From Zea mays (taxonomy: Eukaryota; Streptophyta; Magnoliopsida; Poales; Poaceae): DNA of 64,000 nucleotides. Below are positions 20,836 through 32,323 of the stretch, one piece after another. The notes under the pieces were generated by a model. The model made no database searches. It was not told the origin of the DNA and was given only the letters and a program-made list of their open reading frames with translations. The stretch spans positions 102,807,849 to 102,871,848 of the forward strand of contig NC_050104.1 in NCBI RefSeq assembly GCF_902167145.1, in the 5' to 3' direction. Made by a program: the position numbers and the translations under genes. Within the stretch, counting starts at the first letter, position 1. Each line of letters begins with the position of its first letter.

Positions 20836-22677
20836 AATCTAGCTTACCAAAACTGACTAACAGAGACAAATATGCTTGCTCACTGGTGTTCCCTACTATC
20901 ATATCCAATACTTCATCTGGTAGGAAATCACCCCGATCCTTGGTATCTTGGGCAACCACAATATTTAATTGAGGAGCTAGAGGAGATTGGCACTTATGTC
21001 TAGGAACAAACTTCTCACCACATCTGTAGCACATCCCATTCAGTCGTCTGTACTCTTTTAGTTGCTTGCCTTTCCACAAATCTCTAGTGCCCAATGTAGA
21101 CTCATTTTTTCAAAGAGGTTGGAACTTGTTTGAACCCTAAGTTCTTGATATTAACTGGATTACTCATTAATTTCTCATGCATTACTGCTAAGGCAGCCAC
21201 TCGAGCGATAGATTCTTGGAAATGAGTCTCCATTAACACCCAAAGTTCTTGCTTAAGTCCCAAAAGAAACTGAGTAACCAACAATGTGTCACTAATAGAC
21301 TTATCAAACAGACAAATGTGAAAAAACAATTGTTCAAACTGCAGGTGATACTCAATGGCAGACGTTGTTTGTTTCAATGTGAGCAATTCAAACATCTTAT
21401 CTCTATGAGTAGAAACCTCAAATTCATCAACAATTGCTTTATTAAAATGATCACATGCCATCGCACCCACCACCTCTTTGTATGATTGGAGCCAGTGGGC
21501 TTCTCATCTAGACAAATTTAGAGATGCAGACATCACCTAAAAGGTGTTAAGAATTTGGTACAAGGCAAAATAAGCTTCACATTTATCCAACCACACGTGA
21601 GCATCAAACCCGCCAAACTGTGGAAAATCCACTTTCCGCATCCATGGCATGTGTGGCCTATGATCGCCACCCTCACCATTCTGCAAACTCCCATGATCTA
21701 AATGTGTGCCTACAACCTGATCATCTGACAAAACTATCGGTGGAGTTCATGCCCCCATTAACCCATCACCCGGTGTATTCCCCGTGGAATGTTTCATCAA
21801 ACCTAAAAGATGGATTTGCTCCTGTTGCAGCGCCAGGAACTCCATGGACAGGTTCACTGACTTGCCATGATCATTCTTCTATGCTCAATTCCCAGCAACT
21901 TGTTGGAGACCTCATCTAAACACCATCTTTACCGAGATGTCCTTGAGTGAAATCTCTGCCAGCAGTTAGAGAGTAGCCTCAAACTTGTGGTTGGGGGCCT
22001 TCTTCCTCCGAAGGTCCTCAAAAACGTGACTGACCATATGTTTTCAGTATGACATGAATTATTACAGGGGGCTCCGGTTTCGGGATGAAGGTATTCCCTC
22101 ATGAAAAGGTGAAGATGTAGCCCGAAGGTGATAAGAATGGACGACAAAGCTATAGCCGATGAGCTTCAGCTTGATGTGATGACGAAGACCAAGTATGATG
22201 ATGACCGAAAAGAGACAAAGACTACTCAGTCCTTAATGATTCGTGTTATGTTTATAGATGAATGTCAGGGGCATAAATGTACTTTTACTCGGGCTGTGTC
22301 CCGTTCATATAAATAGATGAACAGTAGCATCGTACTGTTCACGCTGAATTGTAATCTCTCTCTCACGTCTTCACCTTCGAGCAAGCCGAAGGTATCAACG
22401 TAACATTAATACTGTCAACATTCATATATGTTTTATGAAAGGCAAATATATATGAAATAATGAAATGCAGTTATTGTCTTCATTCCTTTACATTCTCATT
22501 CATATATTAAATGAGGATAAGTCCTTCGTGGCCTTCGTCTAATGAGCATTATTCCCATGTGGAGATAATGCTTCGGAGGACGAATGTCCATAATAATTAG
22601 CAATTGTGTTGCCTTATTCTTGATCTTCAGCATTTGAGAACAAGTAGCCAACACTTGTCTAAGAGACGTTGTTCCAT
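20836..22677 (-). pseudogene. gag: Ty3/Gypsy gag, interrupted by a solo LTR
   Basis: The start (MEQRLLDK at 22677) lies about 80 bases inside the PBS. Eight codons in, the solo LTR 21988-22653 interrupts it. The reading resumes at 21987 with several stops and frameshifts. The capsid domain appears as PWMRKVDFPQFGG and DAHVWLDKCEAYFALYQ (21540-21650), then HLQFEQLFFHICLFDK and HFQESIARVAALAVMHEKL (21180-21350). The zinc knuckle CYRCGEKFVPRHKC (about 21020) has the CX2CX7HXC spacing common in chromovirus-type Gypsy gag. The sequence is cut off at about 20832 beside the UBN2 element's LTR. No protease or pol remains. Confidence 0.75.
21988..22653 (+). repeat. Solo Tat/Retand-like LTR (D)
   Basis: It begins tggttgggggccttc and ends gtagccaaca. 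It has the same layout as the LTR at 23718-24393 in the opposite orientation, including cataaaatga-like U3 and TATAAATAG near 22306. Target acttg precedes it and (a)cttg follows, with one base missing. No internal sequence, so a solo LTR. Confidence 0.85.
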
Positions 22678-22755
22678 GTCAGTGAAGTTCACCATCCATA
22701 AGGAAAGGAGGAACAACAAGTCCTCAAATCAAAGGGAGAAGAATATGAAGGCCTG

Positions 22756-22767
22756 AATCTGATACCA
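22756..22767 (-). other. Primer binding site of the Gypsy element
   Basis: TGGTATCAGATTC on the minus strand begins two bases after the LTR end TGTCACA and matches the initiator-Met PBS over its first nine bases. Confidence 0.7.
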
Positions 22768-22769
22768 CT

Positions 22770-23135
22770 TGTGACATCCCATAGGGTGTGGTTGATGGCA
22801 TAAGCGAGCTCACTTCAGGTGATACTCTAGAGATGTTCCAGGAAGAGGAGTCGAGGAGGAAGAAGGAGGAATCTAGAAGGAACAACAAAGGATCAGAAGG
22901 GAACAAGAGGGAGGTGAGTCTAATCCTAATGTCTTCTTAAGCTTCCAAATCTATTACAACCAATGTATATATTCTATCATCGGTCATACAAGACCAACAT
23001 ACAGCCCATAGGAAAACTACTAAGAGGCCTAATACATGGCCCAAGTATTTCATGGTTTGAATTCAAAACCTGGTGCTAAACCCTTATGTGTTAGCCACCT
23101 AGTCCCTGACATGGAGACTGAGAGTAGTACCTACA
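22770..23135 (-). repeat. Short 5' LTR of the Gypsy element
   Basis: Plus-strand limits are tgtgacatccc and tacctaca, i.e. TGTAGG...TGTCACA on the minus strand, 366 bases. The inner end is set by the PBS. The outer end is set only by the TGT/ACA termini. Confidence 0.55.
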
Positions 23136-23717
23136 ATTGTTGGGCAGCTCCGCCGGGGATGGAGGAGGGAGGCACTATCGCCGTATCTCGTCGTCGGTGG
23201 CGCGCGGCGCCACCATCGCCCACGTGTTACAGTTTTTCTTTTTATAATTCTAGAATACTACATATATATATTCTAAAAATTAGAATAAATCCATAAATAA
23301 TATTAACTTAATAAAAATACATATTATGTAAGAAATTTTTTTGAAAAATTTACTATTAAATATAAAGGATTTCTCAAGAAGAGATAAAAATCAAATAAAT
23401 GAGAAATTTTGTAAATGCTTTCAAACAAAAATTATGCTCCAATATTTATGCATCAAACACTTGATTAAATTTTATCTTATTCAAAAATTATTTATCTATT
23501 TAGGTCACATTTTTCCTTTTTTTGATAATAACAATATTTCTCGCACTAATGGCTTTAGCAAACTAAAGTTAAATTGTTTTTAATTGATGAATTTATGATG
23601 TTACATTGGGAAAACGTGAAATTGGCCAAAATATGATATTTGGAACCCTGGTCGGTTTACGCTAGAGTATGGTCTATGGGAAGATACCAGAAACATTGAT
23701 AGTACAAGGAAGGAGAG
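23136..23717. other. Intergenic, AT-rich
   Basis: A short GC-rich start (23150-23220) is followed by very AT-rich DNA. I found no gene. The solo LTR C and element A both inserted at the right edge. Confidence 0.5.
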
Positions 23718-24393
23718 TGTTGTTCACTTGTTCTCAAATGCTATGAATCAAGAACAAGTCAACACAGTCATTAAGTATTAAGAGACCTTCATCTTCCGAA
23801 GCCTTATCTCCTCATGGACATAATGATTTTTAGACGAAGGTCATAAAGGACAAGCCCTCATCATCTCACAAACAAACAATAACGTGAAGGGATAAACATG
23901 GAAAATGTAATTCATCGATTTATGAATATTTGCATTCCATAAGACATATAAGAATATCAATGAAATTCATATTACATTGATACCTTCGGCTTGCTCGAAG
24001 TTGAAGACGCGAGGGAGCGATTACAGTTAGCGTGAACAGTATGGTGGTACTGTTCATCTATTTATAGGCGCGGGACGTAGCCCGAGTAAAATTACATTTA
24101 TGTCTTTAACATTTACTTATAAACAGAACACAGATCATTAAGGACTAAGTAGTCTTTTTCCCTTTTGGTCACCATCGTACTTAGTCTTCGTCACCATATT
24201 AAGACGAAGCTCTTCGACCATAGCTTCGGTGTCCATTCTCACCTTCGGGCTACATCTTCACATCATGTATGTCTTTGCTATGAGAGAAGACCTTCATCCT
24301 GAAGCCGAAGCCCCCTATAACAATCCATGTCATAATGAAAACATATGGTCAGTCACGTTTTTTAGGACCTTCGAAAGACGAAGGCCCCCAACA
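23718..24393 (-). repeat. Solo Tat/Retand-like LTR (C)
   Basis: Plus-strand ends are tgttgttcac and cccccaaca, 676 bases, with a perfect five-base target duplication gagag (23713-23717 and 24394-24398). The minus-strand TATA region is around 24055-24065 (ctatttatagg on plus). No internal domain is present. Confidence 0.92.
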
Positions 24394-24407
24394 GAGAGGA
24401 TCAAATT

Positions 24408-24543
24408 TGTTGGGGGCCTACTATGCCGAAGGTCCTCATTATACCTTCACTACGATATAAACAAACGTGTTTTAGGTACATGAACGAAGCTGGCCTTCGG
24501 CTGGGACATTGCCAAGAAAAAGCCGAAGCGGTGTAAAGAGAAG
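24408..24543 (+). repeat. 5' LTR of element A, first part
   Basis: It aligns with 42754-42900 of the 3' LTR (cattataccttcac, gtgttttaggtacat). It is interrupted after agaag by element B, and the LTR resumes at 33540. Confidence 0.9.
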
Positions 24544-25236
24544 TGTTGGTCACTTGTTCTCAAATACTGTGAATCAAGAAGTCAACACGATTGTTAAGTA
24601 TTAAAGACCTTCGTCTTCTAAAGTATTACCTCCTTTCGGATATAATGATCATCAAACGAAGGTCATGAAGGACATGCCTTCATCATCTCATGAATAAATG
24701 AGAATACATGAAGATAAATAAGAACACATGAAGGTAATGAATATAAATTCATTGGCTCATCTATATTTGCATCCCATAAGGTATATATGAATATTAACAG
24801 AATCGATATTACATTGATACCTTTGGCTTGCTCGAAGGTGATGATGCGAGGGTGATTACAAAATAGCATGAACAGTATGGTGCTACTGTTCATCTATTTA
24901 TATGCACGGGACGCAGCTCGCGTAAAAGTACATTTTTGTCCCTGACATTTACTTATGACCATAACATAAATCATTAAGGACTAGCTAGTCTTTTTCCCTT
25001 CCGGCTAGCATCATGTTCAGTCGTCATCACCATTATAAGCCGAAGCTATTACTCTTTGGCTATAGCTTCGGCGTTCATTCTTATCATCTTCGGATTATAT
25101 CTTCACCTCGTATGCCTTTGTCATGGGGGAAAACCTTCATCCTGAAGCCGAATCTCCCTGTAATAATCCATATCATGCTAAAAACAAATGGTTAGTCATG
25201 TTTTTGAGGACCTTCGGAAGAGGAAGGCCCCCAACA
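24544..25236 (-). repeat. 3' LTR of element B
   Basis: Plus-strand ends are tgttggtcac and cccccaaca, 693 bases. It is the same family as C and D. The minus-strand TATA lies near 24893-24902. It matches 32324-33534 except for the duplication there. Confidence 0.92.
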
Positions 25237-25529
25237 GTAGCCCCTCGCAGTATTAATTTGTTTATTTGTAACAAATTCAGACTACGATGTGAACAAAGGC
25301 CTTTAGCTGAAGGTTCGAAAAAACACCTTCCCTTCACTAGAATAGCGAATCATTCTGAACTATGGGGCCCACTGAGTTGTGGGGATCTGAGTATATATAT
25401 AGAAGGTTGTGTCATGAATATTTTTCGTGCCATCTAGCTGTTTGCACTGTGTTTGCCATTTTAGCCTTTTTCTCTTTTGCGAGCTCGATTGACTTTTGAG
25501 CTTTGGCATCTGTCGCAACCATCACCCGA

Positions 25530-28500
25530 ATGGCCGAGGAGAAGAAGATCATTGACCTCGCAATGTTTGGGTTTTATGAAGCTATGGAGAAGACCAACAC
25601 AGAAAAGATCACCAATGAGATGTTGGTTGGGTTTTCTAAGGATTCCAGCGATAGCGACAGTTTTGACGTGGAGAGTGGGAATCAAGATGTCGAAGATCGA
25701 CCGTGGAGGCCGAGCCATGTTGTTTTTGGGAAGTCAACTGTCAAACAAGGGCAAATTGAAGCGATGAGAGGCAAATATTTTCATGATGTTTCCATAGTGA
25801 GGGCTAGGGGAGAAAGCATCGTTCCCGTTCCTAAAGCTGATGAGGTGGTGGTCTTCAAGAGCTTCATGAAAGCTGGGCTTCGCTTTCCGCTCAACAAGAT
25901 GTTGGTTGAGGTTCTGAATACATTCGAGATATACCTTCATCAACTTACCCCCAAAGCTCTTATCAAAGTGGGGGTTTTTTATATGGGCTATGAGGAGTCA
26001 GGGACTAGAGCCGTATGCTAGGTGCTTCTGCAATATTCACGAGCTATCTTACAAGACGAAGGCAACTGGGAAAGAGCAATATCATAACAACTTTGGCTGT
26101 TACAGCTTCGTGCCCCGCTCTGAGGCAAATTACCATGTGCCTACATTTCGAAAGAAGTGGCCGGGCTCCTGAATGAAGCAATGGTTTTATGTGAAGAATG
26201 ATCTGCATCAGAGGGAGGATGTGAGGGGCATCATTCAACATCCCATATGGTCACGTTTTGGTATTAAGAGGCCATCAATCGCAGTTGGGAATGAAGTGCA
26301 AGCATGCCTAATGGCTTTCAACACCATATGTACCTACATTGGTACCGGAGATTTAGTTCAAGAGCACATCGCTTTCAAAGTATGGCCTCTTGCAAATGAA
26401 TGGGAAATGCCGAAGGAAGTTGCCGCTGGCTCCAACCAAGGTGGCTTGGTTTATCTTAAGTACACCTTCCGATACAGAAGCCAATTTGATGAGCCAAATG
26501 ATGAATGGCTAGACGCTATAGAGGCAACGAGTGATGAGCTACTTGGAGCCTACTCGAGGACAGAAGACGAAGCCATGACGGTTGCCTTCGGCGCTCGTGG
26601 GAAAAAGAGGTTGAATAGGGTCTTCAATGTTATTGGGATTGTTTACCCAGATTACTGTTTTCCCGTCCAAAGGCAAGGGGAAAAGGAAAGTTGCTGCGTC
26701 AACCTCTTCTAGTGTGCTGAAGGCAAAGAGAGCCAAGGTCTTGACACGTAGGCCAAAGCCTATTTGGACGGCCGATGTGCCGAAGCTTATTGAAAGTTCA
26801 GAAGCTGCCCCCTTACCCACAGAAACTGCACCTGCGATGCCGATCAAAGCTAGTATAGGCCCTATTAAAGAGCCGGAATCAGGAAAGGCAGCAGAACAAC
26901 CAAAGGTGCTGAGCCCACTAGATGTAACAGGGCTGCCTCAGCCATCGAGCACTACAACAGCAACTCCAAGAAAAAGAAGAATATCTAGCGTTTTAGATGT
27001 TGTATTGGAATCCGTGAAAGCGCTAGTTTCTGGTTCTACCGAAGCATCTGGTGAGAAATCTGAAGATGCAAGAGAAAAGATTACTGCAAGCACGGCTACT
27101 GCTATTGGCAAAGCCGAACCTTCGAAAGCCACAGCAATAGTGTTGGTGGAAGAAAGTGTTCCTGAAAAATCTAAACCTCCTGCGCCCGAAGCACCTCCTC
27201 ATGGTGACTTGGAATACATTGTTCGACATGCTTCAGGAAAGCAGCTATCATTAGAACAAATTGCCGAAGTAGAATACTATGCCAAGGACTTGAAATACCC
27301 CCGAGGGTCCTTGGTATATAGAGGGGATGATGAAGATAACTTTCTTTACTGTCTGCCTGACAGTAAGGAGGTTAATGTTTGCCGCGAGATGATGAGCAAC
27401 ATGGGATTTCTGAAGCTCGAGCTTGGTTTGTCCGCCATGTCGAAGGACCAGATTGCGGACAACCTCTCGTACAATAGTTTAAAGGTTTGAACATTTTAGC
27501 TTCATATTTAGTACTTTTCGAGCTATTTTTCAGTAATTCTTACTTTTATTGTTTGTTCGCTCTTTTGTTTTGGCAGGGTCTAATCCTCAGTAAAGCTCTG
27601 AAGGCTCAAAAGGATGCAGAAGACGAGAGCTGTCAGATAACACTTGGAAACCTTCGATCGAAGGTTATAACCTTGAGAAATGAAGCTCTCGCAAAAGACA
27701 AGATTTTGCTATCTTTGGTCGACAAACTGAAATCCAACGAAACTAAGCTATCTGCTCAAGCAGAAGCCCACAAAGCCAAAGTGCAAGAGCTAGAAAAGAA
27801 AGTTGCCGAAGCAACTGAAAATTTTAATGTGGAACTGACGAAACATGAAATATGTGAAATCGAACTATTAAAGGCATAGAGAAATGTTGACGAGCTTCGT
27901 GCAACTAAATAAAAATGCTACAATATGGCTATGGAATGCGCTAAGAATCTGAAGAATAGCTTTTCCAAAGTTGGTGCATTTTCTTCAGAGCAAACATTCA
28001 TCTGTGGTGACCCCGATGGAGTTATCCAATGGATTAATGGCGAGGTCGAAGCCTTCGAGGAGATTCTTAGTGACAGAGGGGATTTTTGTGCTTTTGCCGG
28101 GGCCCACCGGGCCTTGTCTATTTTGGGGAATGTTGATTGTGATCATGCCAAGGTTGTGGTTCAGCCAGATTTTGTCTTCTCAGCCAACGATGTTAGAAAC
28201 CCTTCGGCCGAAGATACTGCACTAGGTGGGAAGTTTTATTCTAAAGTATGGCTGAAGGGTGGCTGAGAAATAGCCAATGAAGCCATTAGAAAAATGATAA
28301 AGATTCTCATGACGCCTTAGAAGAGGCTAAAAAGTTGAAGAAGCTGTTGAACGGGCCAGACTTATAGGTATATCCTTTATAGCTTAACTTCGTAAATTTT
28401 TGTAGCTTCGGTACTAACAGATATTTGTGTTTAAATGCAGCTGAGCTTTCTCCCCCTCTAGAGCCATATGATCTTGAAATTGATCCATCTGTGAAAGAGG

Positions 28501-28596
28501 TGCTCGATATGATTAAGATTGCTAATGAGGCTATTGACGAAGCTGTCGACAAGCTATTGAACGAAGCTGCCGACAAAATTCTAAACGAAGACTGAA
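25530..28596 (+). pseudogene. Antisense extra ORF of element B (putative gypsy-type transposon domain)
   Basis: The ORF runs against the orientation of B. It starts MAEEKKIIDLAMFGFYE. The N-terminal third carries the conserved part (VVVFKSFMKAGLRFPLNKM, HQLTPKALIKVGVF) that I know as the putative gypsy-type transposon domain (Transposase_28). The frame shifts near 25985 and 26170, then continues through HNNFGCYSFVP and FAFKVWPLANEW-like motifs. A lysine-rich linker (26650-27180), a helical part, and a coiled-coil C-terminus follow (27590-27880, then NLKNSFSKVGAFSSEQ at about 27945). A GT...AG intron is likely at 27485-27576 and another near 28371-28440. Frame breaks and the stop at 27877 make it defective. 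The role of such proteins is not known; the homologous ORF of A is at 39676-42370. Confidence 0.75.
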
Positions 28597-29049
28597 TTTA
28601 TGTATATTTGATAGTTTAGTGTCCTTGTACGTAGCTTTTGTTTTTGTAAGAAACAATTATCAACTATTTGCATGTATGTTGATGTAATATATTTCTTTGT
28701 GATGCGTGAAACCTTCGTACATACCGTTTTTGAGTCGTCGACGAAAAAACACCTTCCCTTCTTTTCACGCTTCAGAAAGAAACCCCCCTTCTTTGCCGAA
28801 GCGACTATGTAGTTCTTGCCGTAGACGTTGCATAAGAATACCATTGTCGAAGGCATAAACTCCATATGACAGTACCTCTGTCACAAGCATGGATCATGCC
28901 TTATTAATACGCTCTCTCATGAGTCTTTGTCGAAGCTGAAGGAGCAATTTCCTTGTTTCTCCATTGTATGTATCAGTGCAAAGTGATGCATGATGCAATG
29001 TCATGCAATATGATGCGATGGTATGATGCAAATGATGTTGATGCAGAAA

Positions 29050-29465
29050 ACATAAAAATTAAGACTCTACATCCCCTTAGGAATGACTTTGGAGTCTCTT
29101 CACCTTTTACTTAGGTGGTATTTCAGCTCTGCATTCCCTTAGGAACGACTTTGGAGCTAAGCTCTGCATCCCCTTAGGAACAACTTTGGAGCTTCTTCAC
29201 CTTTTACTTAGGTGGTATTTTAGCTCTGCATCCCCTTAGGAACGACTTTGGAGCTAAGCTCTGCATCCCATTAGGAACGACTTTGGAGCTTCTTCACCTT
29301 TTACTTAGGTGGTATTTTAGCTCTGTGTCCCCTTAGAAACGACTTTGGAGCTAAACTCTGCATCCCCTTAGGAACGACTTTGGAGCTTCTTCACCTTTTA
29401 CTTAGGTGGTATTTTAGCTCTGCATCCCCTTAGGAACGACTTTGGAGCTTCTTCACCCTTCTTGT
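29050..29465. repeat. Higher-order tandem repeat in element B (62 + 35 bases)
   Basis: Blocks begin ctctgcatccccttagga. They alternate between 62 bases (ending taggtggtattttag) and 35 bases (ending ggagctaag), giving a compound period of about 97 bases for roughly 3.5 rounds. An ATGATGC-rich simple repeat lies just upstream (28980-29045). The related block of element A is at 38865-39195. Confidence 0.88.
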
Positions 29466-29569
29466 TACACTCAATGGTGTAACCACAGATTTATTACAAC
29501 AGGTCGAAGGTTAAACCTTCTTATATTGTCTTTTGGAAGGAAAATATAAAGGCATAAAAGTAAAAATAT

Positions 29570-30724
29570 TGTTGGTACCCTAAATCAGGGGTACCCTCTT
29601 CTACAGCATGAAGACGCCGCACCCATGCGACGTCTCCTTGCCACGCGGGGAACGGCGCCTGACCCCACCGCATGGGCAGGCCCGAGGGTGCCACGTGGCA
29701 AGAAGAGACAACACGTCCCAGATGAAGACACCGGCCCCACTGCATGGATAGGGCTGGGAGCACCATGTGGCAAGGAGAGATAAGACTCCCCAAGGTGCAT
29801 CGATAGGTCCGGACCTCCGCGGAAGGACGCCGGACCCCTGTACTAACGGGCCCGGAGCTCCCAGGAGGGCATGCCGAGTCCCTCGGGTAAGCCCCAGGTC
29901 CCTCAGAGTAGGGACCGGGCCTTGGCCGGGCTCCGAAACCTAGAAGACCCCGGCTCGAATAGGGGTCCAGTGCCCACACGTGTCCACCTCTCGAGTAGAG
30001 GCTTCCTGCCCAGGCGGAGCCCCGCTGCTGCCGCTTGGCCTGAAGCCCGTGACATAAGCCGATGGGCCGAGCCTGACGTAAGGCCCATGCAGCTGTTTGA
30101 CCTCAGCGTTTATTGCGGAAGGGACGCGCCGCCTGCCACCACGCTGACAAGCGACAAGCCCTATCGACATTAAATGCGCCTTGTCCAATCCGTTGGCAGA
30201 CGACGTCAGGGTCGTCGGGCAGACGGTGGCCTGACCAGTCTGTTGGCGGATAGTGCACCGTTTTCGAGCGGAGCACTGCACCCATCTTCTCTTCCACAAG
30301 AAGCTTCCCCGGCACGCCAAGGATACGTAGATCTCGGGCGCCAGGGCACAAGAAGATTGTCTCGGCAACAGACATTAGTAGGCTCCAAGCACCATATTCT
30401 TTATGTCCCTGGGCCCATATGTCAGGGCCCAGTCCCCTTGTGCATGCCCCCTTTTAGCTATAAAAGGGGAGGCATGCGACGTTACACACACACGCAATCT
30501 TATGACACACCTTAGACTCGCAAACTCATACAAGCTCACAAGCAATACATCTCACAGTGGAGTAGGGTATTACGCTCCGGTGGCCTGAACCACTCTAAAT
30601 CCTTGTGTGTTCTTGAGTTCTTCCCATTCATTCCAACGATCAAGCAAAACGCCTAAGCCCCTCCTCATCTCAGGATTTAGGGCGGGTGCACTCTGCCACC
30701 CGGCCAGAGATCTACTCTCCGACA
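29570..30724 (+). repeat. Solo Gypsy LTR (E) inserted in element B
   Basis: It begins tgttggtaccctaaatcagg and ends ctctccgaca, 1155 bases and GC-rich compared with its surroundings. TATAAAAG at 30459-30466 is on the plus strand. Flanks aatat (29565-29569) and aatac (30725-30729) agree at four of five bases. The open frames inside are not credible. It is a Gypsy-type LTR unrelated to A/B. Confidence 0.85.
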
Positions 30725-30799
30725 AATACATTGAACTAGAAAACTTTCTGATCAAGCCCATGTGTTGCTTTAGTAAATGTGTCCCGATTCGGGCATAGT

Positions 30800-32263
30800 G
30801 TTGTTGATTGTGCAAGCTTCGGACTCCACTTGAGTGTCACGTTGTTGCTGCGCTTGGAGATGCCCTTCTGGCTGCTAGTTATGAGCCAAGGTAGGTGTCA
30901 ATGGTGGTGATGGTGGTAACTGAGCCCATGCAGCTTGAGAATGACTTGCCGAAGCAACTGATGTCATGGGTTGCTGGTTGCCCACATATTCAGGGATATA
31001 TGGCGAATAGCATGAGGCAGTATGCAAGACCTGCTTCGGCTGATTCTGTCGTGCTTCGGCTTCAGCGATCTCCTTCTGCCTTTGGATCGTGACTTGGCAC
31101 GTCCTTGTTGTGTGTCCCTTATCCTCCCCACAGAATAAGCAGAACAATCTCTTGGGTTGAGTGCTGAACCTTCCTCTGAAGCTTCTTCCCCCTATGCCTC
31201 CCGAAGATCATGAGCTTTGCTGGCTGCCTTGGGTGTGGTTTGTCCTGTCATCATTTGTGATGGGATTATGGATTGTTCTAACATGCCTGGGGTGGAATCT
31301 TCCTTCGAAGCCCCTAGTCATCTCAGAATACCTGTAAGCCTCCTCCCTTCTCTAGCGAAAATCATTGTCATCTTGGATATATTCATCCATCTTCTAGAGG
31401 AGCTTCTCCAGAGTTTGTGGTGGCTTCCTAGCAAAATATTGCGCTGTCAGTGCTGGCTGGAGCCCGTTGATCATAGCTTCGATGACAATCTCATTAGGCA
31501 CTGTTGGCGCCTGGGCTCTGAGTCGAAGGAATCTTCGGACGTATGCCTGCAAGTACTCTTCATGGTCTTGCGTACATTACAACAATACTTGGGCAGTCAC
31601 TGGCTTTGTCTGGAAACCCTGGAAGCTAGTTACTAGTATGTTCTTTAGCTTTTGCCATGACGTGATCGTTCCCGGGCGAAGGGAAGAATACCACGTCTGA
31701 GCTACAGTCCTGACTGCCATGACGAAGGATTTCGCCATGACAGCCGTGTTGCCCCCATATGACGACATGGTTGCTTCGTAGCTCATGAGAAACTGTTTCG
31801 GATCCGAGTGTCCATCGTACATGGGAAGTTGCGGTGGCTTGTACGATGGTGGCCATGGGGTAGCCTGCAACTCTGTTGCTAGAGGATAAGCATCATCGAA
31901 AGCAAAGTTACAATGATGAAAGTCATCATACCATTCATCCTCATTGATTGGACTTTCTTGACGAAGCTCTCTATGTTGAGGCCTTCGTCCTTGGTCATCT
32001 TGGGTGATGTTACACATTTCTTCAGCAGCTTCGTCGATCTTCCTCTGAAGGTCGGCTAGCCGAAGCAACTTCTCTCTTTTCCTCTGCACTTGTTGATGTA
32101 TGGCTTCCAGGTCTTTGATTTCCGAGTCCAACTCCTCTTCTTGTGGTGTTGGGCTAGTAGCCTTTCTTTTCTAGCTCTGAGCTTCTCTCAGCGAGAGTGT
32201 CTCTTGGTTGGTGTTCAGTGGCTGCAGGGCAGCTCCTGGCATTGTTGCCTTCTTCGGTGGCAT
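30800..32263 (-). pseudogene. gag: Tat/Retand-like gag of element B
   Basis: It starts MPPKKATMPGAAL at 32263, 60 bases inside the LTR. A TAG at 32171-32173 breaks the N-terminus. A coiled coil follows (about 32000-32110), then the capsid domain with YDGHSDPKQFLMSYEATM and AQTWYSSLRPGTITSWQKL (31640-31830). A frameshift near 31590 and a TAG at 31352-31354 lie in the C-terminal part. A zinc knuckle CLFCGEDKGHTTRTC (about 31100-31145) and a proline-rich tail end it. No protease follows. The trace after the tail is cut by solo LTR E and joins directly to the 3' untranslated repeats. Confidence 0.85.
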
Positions 32264-32323
32264 GACAAAGGTGAATGCTTGCCGAAGGTCGTGGAAGTGA
32301 GTTCATCGGAGGTGGGCGCGCAA

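Noticed and set aside
29050..29465. CRISPR-like array
   Set aside because: The repeats are contiguous with no unique spacers, inside a plant retroelement.
29521..30515. Several open frames of 60-150 codons
   Set aside because: All are inside solo LTR E, overlap in different frames on both strands, and reflect GC-rich composition.
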